From NCBI GenBank assembly GCA_017311185.1, contig JAESUZ010000350.1, forward strand, positions 124,001 through 188,000: a stretch of 64,000 nucleotides of DNA, in the 5' to 3' direction. Position numbers and translations under genes: made by a program. The notes under the pieces are model-generated. The model ran no database searches. It had not been told where the DNA came from and was given only the letters and a program-made list of their open reading frames with translations. The DNA is from Proteles cristata cristata. Taxonomy: Eukaryota > Chordata > Mammalia > Carnivora > Hyaenidae. Position 1 is the stretch's first letter; every line of letters begins with the position of its first letter. Positions 11,590 to 23,869 of this stretch are shown piece by piece.

Positions 11590-12290
11590 AAAAAGCGTTT
11601 ATTGAGATAGAACTCACCACATGATTCACACTTCTAAAGTATGCAGTTCAAAGGATTTTAGTATAGAGTTACACATCATCATCACCCCAGAAACACCATA
11701 CCTATTACTCATCTTCTCTAATCTTCTCCCCTCTCTCCACTCCAGACCTAGGCAACCTCTACCTACTTGCTGTCTCTATAGCCATGCCTATTCTGGGCAT
11801 TTCCTATATATGGAATCTGACAGCTTGGCATCTTTCATGTGTGGTTTCCTTCATGTAGCATGATTTCAAGGTTCACCCAACTTGTAGCACGTCAGTACTT
11901 CATTCCCTCTTATTGCTGGATAATATTACATTGTATGGATACCCCACATTTTAAATAATCATTCGTCAGTTGATCCACATTTGGATTGTTTCTACTTTTG
12001 GGCTAATATGATTTTGCAATGAACATTCACATACAAGTCTTTGTGTGGTTATGGTGTATCCTAAGTATATCCTTTTGGTATATACCTAAGAACTGCTGGG
12101 TCATGTGGTGGCTCTGTTTAACCTTTGGAGAAACTACCAAACTGTTTATCCAAAGTGGCTGCACCATTTTGCATCCCCACCAGCAATGTAGGAGGGTTTC
12201 AGTTTCTCCTGTCCTTATCCACACGTGATTGTCCGTCTATCTTTATGATCGCCATTCAGCTGTGCGAGGTGTTTTCTCATTGTGGAAAAA
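11590..12290 (-). mobile_element. Old L1 3' region
   Basis: 'tttattgagatagaactcac' near the left, then 'cacatcatcatcacccca', 'ggcatttcctatatatggaa', 'ttcattccctcttattgctg' and 'acctaagaactgctgggtca' follow the antisense of an ancient L1 3' UTR and ORF2 end. The overlapping open frames on both strands are remnants and not genes. Confidence 0.7.
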
Positions 12291-12366
12291 CATGTTTCTA
12301 ACAGTTGTTTTCCCATTGTAAAAGTATTCTAGGGAGAATTTTGAATAATTTGAAAAAATTACTTTT

Positions 12367-12576
12367 TTTAAAGTTATTTCTAGGAGAGAGAGAGAGAGAG
12401 AGCGTGAGCAGGGAAGGGTCAGAGAGAGAGAGAGGGAGTCACAGACTGAAACAGTCTCCAGGCTCTGAGCTGGCAGTCAGCACAGAGCCCGACGTGGGGC
12501 TCGAACCCACGAACCGCGAGATCATGACCTAAGCTAAAGTCATATGCTTAACCGACTTAAGCCATGCAGGCGCCCC
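12367..12576 (-). mobile_element. Felid CAN SINE, perfect 15-bp target-site duplication
   Basis: Minus-strand SINE with an AG-rich middle, 'cgagatcatgacctaagc' and a degenerate head 'ccatgcaggcgcccc'. The direct repeat gaaaaaattactttt is identical at 12352-12366 and 12577-12591. Confidence 0.93.
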
Positions 12577-12591
12577 GAAAAAATTACTTTT

Positions 12592-13092
12592 GAAAAATTA
12601 CTTTTAATATATTTGTGTCTTTCCAGACTTTGCTATATACATAGTTATTTACATAATAGTTTTTAAAGTATGATTAAATGTTATGGTTTTTAAAAAAATC
12701 TTTAAACATATTTATGTGAACTCTTCCTACACGTTACTTAAAAGAACTGATATTCTTGGAGGTGGATATACCATATTAACCATTCTATTTTTCTTTGACA
12801 TTTAGGTAGTTTTTAATATTTTGATGTGTGAGGATTGCTTTATATTTTTCGACATAATTGTTTCTGCTTAAATACTGTCTTATTCCAAAAAGAATCCAGC
12901 TTTTCCTAAGTTTCAGGAAAACCCAAGGTACAGCACGTGGCTGCTACTGTCTTTTAAGTCTCCTTAGGTGAGTATTCCACTCAAGTGGTTAGCTGTCAGT
13001 GCTGACTTCTCTGAGCTTCAAGCTTCAATTGCTTGTTAAACATTCCCAGCCTTGATTTCCCATAAGCACCCCAAGCCTAAGACCTTCAGAAG
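12592..13092. other. Non-coding stretch, probably old L1-derived
   Basis: Continues AT-rich sequence that may belong to the old L1 region at left ('ttctttgacatttaggtag', 'tttgatgtgtgaggattgc'). No exon is supported. Confidence 0.35.
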
Positions 13093-13103
13093 TGAACCCA
13101 TTA

Positions 13104-13310
13104 GGGGCACCTGGGTGGCTCAGTCTGTTAAGCGTCCAACTTCGGCTCAGGTCATGATCTCACAGTTCGTGGTTTCGAGCCCCATGTCGGGCTCTGTGCT
13201 GACAGCTCAGAGCCTGGAGCCTGCGTCAGATTCTGTGTCTCCCTCTCTCTCTGACCCTCCCCTGTTCATGCTGTCTCTCTCTCTCAGAAATAAAACATTT
13301 AAAAAAAAAC
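13104..13310 (+). mobile_element. Felid CAN SINE with target-site duplication
   Basis: Head 'ggggcacctgggtggctcag', box B 'cacagttcgtggtttcgag', CT-rich middle and a taaaacatt tail. The direct repeat tgaacccatta lies at 13093-13103 and 13311-13321. Confidence 0.93.
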
Positions 13311-13687
13311 TGAACCCATTATCTTTCTCTACCAACTTGTTCTCCCTTCTTATTTCCAGTATCAGTAAGGAACACCCAGTCATCTAAGGAAGAAACAGGG
13401 GGAGCCATATCCCCCTTAATCTTCCACATAACTAGTCATTCACAGGTTTTACAGAGTTTTGTCTATTTTTGAAGTCTGTGTCTCCTCTCAGTTCTTAGGA
13501 CTACTCTGGTTTGTCAGTTCTCAGCGTCTCTCACCTAAGCTGTGCTGTAGCCTATTACTAGATCTCTAATTCTTCAGTGTTCCTCTTAAATTCTTTTTCT
13601 CACTATTGCTAAACAGCCTACCTAAAACAAAATGTCATGAAATGCCCCTACTTAAATAGCTGACCCTGTTTTGCCACTAAAGTCTGT

Positions 13688-16440
13688 ACTTTTTTGTTTT
13701 TATTTAAATTCCAGTTAGTTAACAGTGTTATATTAGTTACAGATGTATAATATAGCGATTCAACACTTTGATACAACACGTGGTGCTCATCACAAGTGCA
13801 CTCCTTAATCCCCATCACGTACTTGACCCCTCCACCAGTTACCTCCCTTCTGGTAACCATCAGTTTGTTCTCTATAGTTAAGAGTCTGTTTCTTGGTTTG
13901 CCCGTCTCTCATTTTTTCCCTTTTGCTCATTTGCTTTGTTTCTTAAATTCCACATATGAGTGAAATCATATGGTGTTTGTCTTTCTCTGACTATTTCACT
14001 TAGCATAATACTCTCCAGTTCCCTCCATGTCATGGCAAATGGCAAGATTGCATTCTTTTTATGGCTGAGAGCTATTGTGGAGATATATCTATATCTATAG
14101 ATATCTGTAACACATCTTTATTCATTCCTCAATCAGTGGGCACTTGGATTATTTCCATAATTTGGCTATTGTAGATAATGCTGCTATGAACATCAGGGTG
14201 CATGTATGATTTTGAATTGGTATTTTTATATTCTTTGAGTAAATACCTAGTAGTGCAATTGCTGGATCATATGGTGGTTATATTTTTAACCTTTGGAGGA
14301 ACCTCCATACTGTTTCCAGAGTGGCTGCACCAGCTTACATTCCCACTAATAATGCAAGAGGATTCGCCTTTCTCCACAGCCTTGCTAATAATACCTGTTG
14401 TTGCCTGTGTTGTTAATTTTAGACATTGTGACAGGTGTGAGGTGATAACTCATTGTAGTTTTGATTTGCATATTCCTGATAAGTGATGTTGAGCTTCTTT
14501 TCTTGTGTCTGTTGGCTGTCTGTAGGTGGAGTTTAGAAAAATGTCTATTCATGCCTTCTTCCTATTTTTAATTGTATTCATTTTTTTGGGTGTTGAGTTG
14601 TGTCAGTTCTTTACATATTTTGGATACTAATCCCTTATCACAGTGTCATTTGCAATATCTTTTCCCATTCCATAGGTTGCTTTTTAGCATTGTTGATTGT
14701 TTCCTTTGCTGGACAGAAGGTTTCTATTTTGATGTAGCCCAATAGTTTATTTATGCTTTTGTTTCCCTTGCCTCAGGAAATCTATCTAGAAAGAAGTTGC
14801 TATGGCCTGTGTCAAAGATTGTACTTCTTTTTGTAAATTGAAGTGTAGTTGACATACAAGGTTACATTGGTTTCAGGTGTACAACATATGATTGAATAAG
14901 TCTATACCTTCTGCTATTCTCCCAAATGTAGGTACCATCTGTCCTTATACAACATTATTATAGTACCATTGACTATATTCCTTATGCTGTACCTTTTATC
15001 CCCCTGACTTACTCGTTCCATAACTGGCAGCCTGTCCCTCCTACCCCCCTTTAGTCATCTCGTCCATCCCCCCACTCCCCTACCATCTGATAACCAGCAA
15101 TTTGTTCTCTGTATTTATGGGTCTGTTTCTGCTTTTTGTTTACTTGTTTGTTTTGTTTTTAAGATTCTACATATAAATGAAATCATATGGTATTTGTCTA
15201 TTTGTGTCTGACTTATTTCACTTAGCATATACTCTCTGGGTTCATCCATGTTGTTACAAATGACAAAATTTCATCCTTTTTTATGTATATATATTATTAG
15301 CATTATTTACCATAGCCAAAATACGGAAGCAATCTTAATTTCCATCAACAGATGAGTGGATAAAGAAGAGGTGGTATATATGTATAATATATGTATATAT
15401 GTTGCTATGGCTGATGCCAAAGAAATTATTGCCTGTGTTCTCTTCTAGGAATTTTGTGGTTTCAGGTCTCACAGTTCGGTCTTTAGTTGATTTTAAGTTT
15501 ATTTTTGTGTATGGTGTAATAAAGTGGTCTAGTTTCATTCTTTTGCATGTTGCTGTCCAGTTTTCCCAACACCGTTTGTTGAAGAGACTATCTTTTCTCT
15601 ATTGTATATTCTTGCTTGCTTTGTCCCAGATTAATTGACCCTTTAAGTCTTGGCTTATTTCTAGTCTCTCTTTTCTGTTCCACTGATGTGTGTTCTACTT
15701 TTGTGCCAGTGCCGTACTGTTTTGATGACTACGGCTTTGTAGTGTATCTCAAAATCTAGGATTGTGGTAACTCGAGCTTTCTTGTTGTTTCTCAAAAATC
15801 CTTTGCTATTCAAGGTCTTTTGGGTTCTGCATGCATTTTTGGATTCTTCCTTCTAGTTCTGTGAAAAATGCTGTTTGTATTTTAAGAGGGATTACATTGA
15901 ATCTATTGATTGTTTTGGGCTGTATGGACATTTTAACAAGGTTAATTTTTCCAATCAATGAGCATGGAATATCTTTCCATTTATTTGTTATCATCCTCAG
16001 TTTTTAAAATCAATATAATTTTCAGAATACATGTCCTCCATCTCCTTGGTTAAGTTTATTACTAGCTATTATTTTGGTGCAATTGTAAATGGAATTGTTC
16101 ATTTTTCTGGTACTTCATTATTGTTTAGAAGCACAACCAATTTCTGTGTATTTTTGTATCCTAATACTTTACTGAATTCATTTATTCTAACAGTTTATTG
16201 GTGGAGTCTACGTATTTTTATGTATATATGTCATCCGCAAATAGCGACAGTTTAATGTCTTCCTTACCTATTTAGATACCTTGTATTTCTTGTCTGATTG
16301 CTGTGGCTAGGGCTTCCAGTACTATGAATAAAAGTGCTAAGAATGAACACCCTTCTCTTGTGTCTCATCTTAGAAGACAAGCTCTGTTTTTCACCTCTGA
16401 GTAGGATTTCAGCTATGGTTCATAAGGGAGTTCTATTGTT
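13688..16440 (-). mobile_element. Large 5'-truncated L1 (L1-A)
   Basis: The left end is a carnivore L1 3' UTR in antisense ('gttagttaacagtgttatat', 'ggtgctcatcacaagtgc'). Rightwards the sequence runs into ORF2; the minus-strand frame at 15806-15994 reads like reverse transcriptase C-terminal sequence around the motif TNKWKDIPCS. It stops near 16440. A younger L1 (14818-15400) interrupts it. Frames are broken, so it is dead. Confidence 0.85.
14818..15400 (-). mobile_element. Nested twin-primed (inverted) L1
   Basis: About 14827-15290 is antisense L1 3' UTR and ORF2 end; about 15297-15400 is sense ORF2 ('ggataaagaagaggtggtat'). The two halves meet in opposite orientation at the same L1 region, the mark of twin priming. 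The flanking repeat gttgctatgg..caaag occurs at 14796-14817 and 15401-15422 with a few mismatches. Confidence 0.7.
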
Positions 16441-18756
16441 AATTAAAAAAAAAAAACTTTAAAAAAGAGCTCCTATTTGACTAAACTTTAGCTTTGGGAA
16501 TCCTGAGGGACCTAAATTGAGATGATTTGCCTTGGTTCCTGCTGGGTGCTAGGAATCACCACCAATCAAGAACTATTTCAATTTCATTGATTGGATTGAA
16601 GTTTCTTAGACAGTGTGGTATAAATTCAGATCCCAAGAGAGTAGAGATGGTTACAAAACATTAGGAAAGACTATTAAATTAAAATTACTAATATATTTTA
16701 AACCCAATGCCAATAGAGACTGACTGATTTGCTTGTTGATTTTCTGTCAGCAGATAGATTTTTTTCAAGTTTTTCTTTTGAGCTAGATATATATCCAGTT
16801 CGAGTACCTGGATATGTGTGCAGGTCTCAGATTCAGCTCCCACTCAGTCAAATTCAAATCCTGTTACTTAGCTAACAATAAAACTCTAGATTCCCAGAAA
16901 TATGTTAGAGTTTTTCAAAGTCTTTTCTTGACATCACCTTTTACAACTTTCTTTGTTTCTCTCTCCCTCTCTCTTTTCTTTCTCTTTTCTTCTCCTTTTT
17001 TTTTTTTTCTTGAAGCATTTTGGTTGCCTACTGTTTGCCCCACCTCCTAGTTACCACTTCAAGCAGCCACAATGTTAACTAACAAAACTCTAGATTTTTT
17101 GGCTTGGCACCCTTCCAGAGCATTCCAAGCTTCTGTCACTTACCACTTTAGTTTCAGTAGCAGAGTGTGTGTATGCATGTATGTATGTGTGTGTTTGTGT
17201 GCCTGTGATCACTTAGTAATTCCCTTTCTTTCTTTTGAATTTCACAGTGTATTTATAAGTAAGTTCAGAAGTAATGCCAGTGAACATGCCAAAGTAGGGA
17301 TCTCCAAAAATACTTCCCTTCGTAAAATTACCAAGAATACTGGAAAAAATGGTCAGAATCACTTTTTTCAGAACTCTAGAAATTAATCACAGGCTTTCAG
17401 CAATCTGGGGAGCATTTATTTAAGAACATAGGCCAGATTTTGGTAAGAATAGTGAGCTTTGTGGTGGTGTAACTCACACCAGTCCTGAAACACTCTCCTC
17501 AGCTCCCTGGTAGCCTTGAGGACCAACATCCTGCAGTCATGGAATAAACCAGCCACTTGGGGGCCAATGGAGGGGACAGAATGGGGTTAGAACTCCTTCA
17601 AAGGTCTATTTCCAGAAATATGTCATTATTTGATCTATCTAGTGTATCTCTCCAAGACTCCACTCACGAGACTGTCTTAATTTGGCTTGACCTGGAGCTC
17701 CCCCAGCCTATTCCCTGGGGACATTTGTTGAAGACAGTCAAAGACCACTGTTGAACATCATGGCTACCTGAGGCATAGATAGTAGTTGAGGCAAAAGAAA
17801 AAGTTGTGTAATGAGATATCCATAGAGAGCTTTAAAAAGCTGAAACCTATTCCTGAGACTCTAGAAGGCCCTCTGTATATTAGGGCTATCCACGTACCTA
17901 GGATTTTGCAAACTTAGGAGAGACCTGAAGAGACCTAAAGCTCTCATCTCTGACCAAACTTCAGGGTCTGCACAAGAAGAAAATGTATGTCATGGTGGAG
18001 TTGTAACCTGCCTGGCTATGTGGAAGGCATGCTCAAGCATGCACATGAAGCTCTTTTGTATCTAGTAAGAGACTTACTGGTTCCAGGCATCTGAGGGACT
18101 CTCTGTCCAGTTATTAGCTGACCATTTGCTAATCAAGCTGACTGCAGTGGCACATTCTAAAAAGAATAGAGACTTTATAGAATTTTGAATTAGAAATTCT
18201 TAAGTAGAATTCAGAAAAGTCACCAAATAAAAAACAACAAACCCTGGGGAAAGGGAAAAATCTGATTTGCGGTTGTTACATTATTTTATAAGCCCAATTT
18301 TCAATGAAATATTAAGACCTGAAAAGAAATAAGGTCTGTGACCTTCAGAAGAGTTTCTTAGTCTCTTTCTCTTCCTCTTATGTGAGACAGGAAGGCTAGA
18401 AGGGGCTAAGGTTGTCGTCTTGCCCTTTCCTTAGATCAGACAAGGCTCTGGTAGTTTCTCTTTAGGCCGGGTCTTTCTCACAGAGAACAGAATGCTCTAG
18501 GCATATTTCAAAATGGTGTGGCCTTGAGGTCATCAATGTGACATTGAAGTCAGTGACTATGTTTTATTCATTTTTGTATTTTACAAATTGCTTATAGAAA
18601 TATTAAATATGACCTTAATCTCATTTCCATGACTTCTACTGTGACCACTTATTCAGCATCAGAACATGTACAAACATAAACTGTCAAACAGATCTTCCTT
18701 ATTTTTGTAGTAATCTGTATGTTATAATTTTCACACTTAAATTTCTAATGTTTCAT
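16441..18756. other. Non-coding stretch with no recognised exon
   Basis: Mostly unassigned. A short block 'aacaaaactctagatt' near 17078 resembles 'aacaataaaactctagatt' near 16874, suggesting a small old duplication. 17400-18200 has higher complexity than its flanks and could be an ancient repeat or a decayed retrocopy, but I could not match it to a family. The frames at 17072-17386 and 17557-17754 lack splice or domain support. Confidence 0.4.
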
Positions 18757-18770
18757 CTAGATTTTAAATT

Positions 18771-18791
18771 TTATAATTTAAAATGAAATTT

Positions 18792-18831
<40 letters not shown>

Positions 18832-19009
18832 AAGTGGAGAAGGGGCAGAGAGCAAGAGGAAGACACAGAATCTGAAGCAGGCTCCAGACTCTGAGCTGAG
18901 CTGTCAGCACAGAGCCTGATGCGGGGCTCAGACTCACGAACTGTGAGATTATGACCTGAGCCAAAGTCGGACGCTTAACCAACTGAGTGAGCCACCAGGC
19001 TCTCCTCCT
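18771..19009 (-). mobile_element. CAN SINE with expanded (AG)n
   Basis: Minus-strand SINE ('ctgaagcaggctccagactc', 'gtgagattatgacctgagcc', head 'gagccaccaggctctcc') with about 17 AG units at 18797-18830. The flanking repeat ctagattttaaa / ctagatttttaaaa is an imperfect target-site duplication, so the copy is fairly old. Confidence 0.88.
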
Positions 19010-20960
19010 CTAGATTTTTAAAACTTTCTATATTTGTTTTCATTTCTTTGGCATTTGTTTCTACCTTCTCAGGTTTACTCTACCAGGAAAATTGGTGTAT
19101 TTTAAATTCACAAATAATATTTGATTGCTTCTTCTCAATCCCATAAAATGATAGCTTGTGTAAATAATTTTTGTCCCTGAGTCCTATATCAACCTTGCCT
19201 ATTTTAGTCAAATTTGATACTAGTAAAAAAAAAATTTAGCCCTTTGATCATTCTTTTTCTTGCAAAGTGAAAACTATAAGGTGAGACCATCTGCTCTGAG
19301 ATTATTATCCTGGGATCTTTGATCTTGGTACCCTCCCATCCCCATCTTTAAGGAGAACAGCATCTGTTTTTAAGACCCTTATAGCCTGGAGCCAAGTTCA
19401 CTGTATTCTCCACTGTACTACTACAATCTCAGGACCGCTTGGAATCAGTGTGGAACCAAGTTCATTGTATTCCCCACCCTACTACGATATCAGGACTACC
19501 TGGAATCTGTTTGGGGTTGCCATGGACACAGAGTTCTTATTCCAGGACTAGCTTGTTACCAGCACCAGGTAAAGACCTAGGGGTGGGGTGTGGGGTGTCT
19601 CTGGACAAAGGCGTCCCATCCTCTGCCCTCTATGTTGGCTAATGTTGTCCTTCATCCTCACAGAGAGTGAGAAGAATGTCTTAGAGAGCTGGATGGTAGG
19701 GGAAAAGGGGCAGGTGGGGGTCTTTGTGGCCAAAGATAGCAAGCTTTGCCTTGTGCTCGGCAGTGGGGAGTATTAATAAATGTTCGCTTCTTCCCAGGGA
19801 CCTCCCAGAAAGAACCTCCTCATCCCCAGGGAACCAGAGGTGGAGGGGATGTGGAAAGGTGATGTGTGGGCAGGAGATGCGGGTGCACTAGGCCAATATA
19901 GGACCAAAACGCAGTAACCTTGTTGATGGTCAGGAATTGGGGCTTGGGGGAATTGACTTAACAGGCTTAGTTTGGGGAAATTAAAGAAAAAAAAAAAAGA
20001 GTTAAAAGCATTATCCTGAAAGGATACTGGAAACAGGAAAGAACACTTTAGAATTTCAAGTAATGTTTCCTCCCACTTAGGAAAAGTTGTATTCAAGTCC
20101 CAAGATCTGAATCTGTCTGTGCTCTACCTCCCTTCTGCTGTGGCCCCTTGAAAGCAGCCCTGCCTGTAGGTAAACAAATCTGAGGTTTGCAGGGACAGAG
20201 GGTCCTTAGATATGCGGCTCTGTCTTGGTCCACATGGGTTTTCCTGGCCACCTCTGGAACAGAGCTTTGGGATTCTTACTCCCACTGTCCATGAGGTGAT
20301 ATCCCTTGAAGGTATGACATTTACAGGTAGCTTGCTCTCAAGCCCAAAACTCAAAATAAAAACTTATACCCAAAGCGATCTATTTATGAAAAAAATATTT
20401 TTCAGTTTGTTTTCATTTTTCTCTCTTTGCCCAGAATTTAGGGTTTGTGGCACATTTCAGTCTGCCTATTTGGTAACTTGGCAGTGTACTTGGCAATGTC
20501 TTATTCTCCAGTGACTTCCAGTTCCCTTGTATGACACAAATCTGCTCTGTGAAAGGTCAAAGACCTATCTTTGTTTTCCCATTCCTTTGATCTATGCTAT
20601 GGAATGTTTCAAGATGGGAATACCATAAGTCACTATGATATCAGTTTGGTTTGAAATGAATTTTATTTCACTTGCTGGATCCTATGTAGCAAGACAGCAG
20701 TTGTTAATGTGTTCTGTCTTTGAACTAAACTTAAGGTTTTGGATGTTCAATATAATTTATCTTCCATTTCTTGAACTAAAATAAGATACAGAATACATAT
20801 TTCATAGGATTGATAAAATTGTACAGTACTGTAGATCTTACAAGTTAGTAGATTCAAGATTTTAGAAATGCTGATCCATACCTGATAAGGTCTATGAATG
20901 ACCTTCTTTCTAACTGGGCAAGTTTAAACACATAGGATTATGTGTTTAAAAATCCTGAAT
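19010..20960. other. Non-coding stretch, nothing recognised
   Basis: No convincing exon. A possible acceptor at 19662 (catcctcacag) leads into an open stretch ending with TAA near 19777, but I found no donor, partner or similarity. A 64-bp tandem repeat is listed separately. Confidence 0.4.
19391..19515 (+). repeat. 64-bp direct tandem repeat, two copies
   Basis: 'ccaagttcactgtattctcc' near 19392 recurs as 'ccaagttcattgtattcccc' near 19456, with the matching downstream blocks 'ctcaggac..tggaatc' in both copies. The period is 64 bp and the copies are diverged. Confidence 0.75.
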
Positions 20961-20976
20961 ATAAAAGTCATATGTG

Positions 20977-21138
20977 TCACACCATGAGAGACTCTTGAAT
21001 GCTGACAAAAACTGAGGACTGATGGATGTTGGGGGAGAGGGGGTGGGCATGGAGGAGGGCACTTGTGGGGATGAGCACTAGGTGTTATGTGGAAACTAAT
21101 TTGACAATATACTATTTGTAAAACAAAAAATAAAAAAA
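20977..21138 (+). mobile_element. Young felid L1 3' UTR insertion, perfect 16-bp duplication
   Basis: A 162-bp L1 tail with 'gagactcttgaatgctgac', 'ggactgatggatgttggg' and an A-rich end. The direct repeat ataaaagtcatatgtg is identical at 20961-20976 and 21139-21154. It is severely 5' truncated and may be recent enough to vary between cats. Confidence 0.93.
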
Positions 21139-21154
21139 ATAAAAGTCATATGTG

Positions 21155-21855
21155 CTTTTCTTTTCTTTTTTCCCAGATTAATTGTAGGTTGTGGTTGTCC
21201 ACAAGACCATACTATGCAGGGATTAAAGAGGAACCCTTTATATCTCTGGCTCATGCATCAAAAACATAATAAGTAAGTAATAAGATGAAAATTTTACTAA
21301 ATTGTAAGCATAATTCAAGGTTCATTGAATAGGGAATATATGTATATTTTTTTCATAATGAATGTAAACTGTATGTAAATGAAATTCGGCAAACTCACAA
21401 TTTCAAGACCTTGTTTTATGCTTACAATTTCCTTATACTACTACAGCTTAGACAGTATTCCAGTAACAAAAGGCATATGCCAGTTACAGTCCCTTTAAGC
21501 TTCTCTAGGACAGCTGGATGCCCTTATGGGAGATGCTCTGTCATTGACTGGTGGGGAAGGGGGTGACCATTTTGAGATGGTCATTGCAAGGGCTTCAGTT
21601 GTCCCATTGCAATCAATACCTTAAACACTGAAATGCCACAGGAAGGTCACAGATTTTTATTAGCAGTGAGTGGCTTACAAATCAGCATGGTGGAAGCGAG
21701 AAATCTGACTATTCAAGATCTGTGAAATGGTTAAAATAAATAATAATTGTAACTATCTTGAGAGTTGAGGACCAATTGAAATATTTGTGAAGCATCAGGA
21801 CAATACCTGACTTTAGTAAATACCATTTAAATGTGTGTTAGATGAAACATTGCTT
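21155..21855. other. Non-coding stretch, nothing recognised
   Basis: No supported exon or repeat family. Confidence 0.4.
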
Positions 21856-21859
21856 TTGT

Positions 21860-22600
21860 GATCATTTCTTTAATTTTGGGAAATTTATTATTTTTCAAAT
21901 ATTTTCTTTTATTTTGTTAGCTATCTAGAGTCCAGGTGTTAGAGTCCAGGTGTTAGAGATCTGTTTTTATCCTTTATGTCAAGTGGTTTTTCTTTTGTAT
22001 TCTTTTCTACTATTTTCTGGGAGTTTCTCAACCTCCTCTTCCAGCTCTAGATTAACTTGCCTTCCACAGGTATCCAAACTGTTTATCCCATGAAGTGATT
22101 CTTTATTTCAACAATTAGACTTTCACATTGAAAATATTCTCTTGGGTTTTTCTGTATGATTTTTAAAAATTCTTATTTCATTTTACTAACCTCTTCCCTT
22201 GTATCTTTAAGTGTATTTCTCATGCTTCCTTACAAATCTTGTTCAGTATGTTCCAACAGTTCTGTTTCAGATAGTATATGTCATTCAGTTTGTTGTATTT
22301 CTTTTTCAGTGGTTGTACTCCTCAGGTATCTAACTATTTTGATTTGTGAGCTCATATCCTTGTGGCCATTGACCCCTCCAACTGGTAACTTGTGTTAGGG
22401 AAGGGCTGAAGATTTGCTAGGGAAAATCTCAATCTGTGGCTGTTATCTCAGCAAAATTATTAATAGCACGTCCTTTTCACTTTTGACAGTATCCTGGGTT
22501 GGGTGACATTTTATGTAGTGACTCTTGTTGAAAGCTAGGACCTAAGGTATGTTTTTCTCAGTAAACTTAACATGAAGGAAGGTAATAGCCTGAGGTCAGA
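21860..22600 (-). repeat. Ancient L1/HAL1-like 5' region
   Basis: T-rich sequence with 'cttcccttgtatctttaagt', 'tcttgttcagtatgttccaa' and 'ggtatctaactattttgatt' resembles the antisense of the 5' part of old L1/HAL1 elements. A 14-bp perfect tandem duplication (agagtccaggtgtt) occurs at 21927-21954. Subfamily not assigned. Confidence 0.45.
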
Positions 22601-22816
22601 GAGTCTGCCTAATGGTGAAACACTGTGATGCTGGTAATTTCTCTGGTCAGGATATGTCACCTTTAAGGTCCTGGGAAAAAGCGGCATTGGAGAAGGCAGA
22701 CTTCTAGGCTGTTCACCTGGGGTTTTGGAGATAAAGGGGTGGAGAAGTGAAGGCCCAAGGATTGCTCTTCAGCCCTTCCCTGTTTTCATCAGCTAACTTA
22801 ATGCCAATGAAAATTT

Positions 22817-22856
22817 TTTTATTTTAGAGCAAGAGAAAGCATGTGAGTGGGGGAGG

Positions 22857-22892
<36 letters not shown>

Positions 22893-22995
22893 CTTAAGCA
22901 TGTTCCATGCTCAGTGCAGAGTTCACCACTGGGATCATGACCTGAACAAAATCAAGAGTTGGTTGCTCAGCCGACTGAACCACCCAGGTGCCCTG
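22817..22995 (-). mobile_element. Old carnivore CAN SINE with (AG)n
   Basis: Minus-strand SINE: A/T tail, AG run at about 22861-22890, 'gggatcatgacctgaac', 'gactgaaccacccaggtgcc'. It has the shorter middle of an older subfamily. An imperfect flanking repeat starts taatgc at 22799 and 22996. Confidence 0.85.
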
Positions 22996-23009
22996 TAATG
23001 CACCCAAAT

Positions 23010-23675
23010 TTTATCCTAATTATATCTGGGTAGTAGTTGCCGCTGCTTTCCACTGAGAGTGACAGTGATTGTCTCCAAGCAACTCAGGGGAAAAGCAAGA
23101 ACAGAACTTAAAAATTTCCTCCCACTCAGCCCCTCAAGACTGTCCATAGCAGACTTTTCCCTCCGTGTGTGCACCACAAGAGACATCTCTCCCTCTTCAG
23201 GAGGCCCCCAGAGTTTCTGTTGTTAGTTTCTTACTCCATGCTTCAGTATGACTTCTATAGTTCTGGGAGGAAGACTCTCCTATGGATAAGAATCCAAGAT
23301 TTCCTAGGAAATTGTGGGAACGTAGTACTTTGAGAATCTTGAAGTGTTTTTGAAATATATGCTTTTTTTGTCATGTTGTTTGTCGCATTGGTGTTTTTGA
23401 TATAACATTTGGTGAAGAGGGCAGGCTGTCTAAAAACCAGTAATGTTTGTGAAATGATGACCATACAGCATGAATTTATGACTTGGACAAATAGAAAGTG
23501 CCTTTTCGATGTATCTTATTTTACAGATGAGGAATTAAATTATAGAGAGATTAAATTATCCAAGCCAGTGGTTTGGTGGTGAGGAGTCTTGACTTGGGAT
23601 AATTTAACCAGATACCTTTTTGTAAAATGAATTGAGAGAAAAAGAAACCATTCTGAATACCTGTTCTGTTTGTTT
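23010..23675. other. Non-coding stretch, nothing recognised
   Basis: No supported exon. Part may continue the old repeat at left. Confidence 0.4.
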
Positions 23676-23682
23676 GTTTTGA

Positions 23683-23861
23683 CTGAAAGAGAGAGAGTGA
23701 GAAAGAGCATACAGGAGGGGTGGAGAGAGAGAATCCTAAGCAGGCTCTGTGCTGTCAGCACAAAGTCCGATGTGGGGCTCAATCTCCTAGACCATAAGAT
23801 CATGACCTGAGCCAAAATCAAGAGTCAGACACTTAACCAACTGAGCCTCTCAGGTGCCCCA
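23683..23861 (-). mobile_element. CAN SINE
   Basis: Minus-strand SINE: 'aagcaggctctgtgctgtca', 'aagatcatgacctgagcc', 'caactgagcctctcaggtgc'. It is moderately diverged, with no clean target-site duplication. It sits at the left edge of the first recognisable copy of the amplified gene unit. Confidence 0.88.
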
Positions 23862-23869
23862 TTATTTAG

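Noticed and set aside
13052..13387. 111-codon plus-strand ORF
   Set aside because: Most of it translates a SINE (residues like GTWVAQSVKRPTSAQVMIS); the same peptide arises from many CAN SINEs.
19662..19777. Open stretch after catcctcacag as a terminal exon
   Set aside because: No upstream partner, no polyadenylation signal beyond a chance AATAAA near 19776, and no relation to the unit exons.
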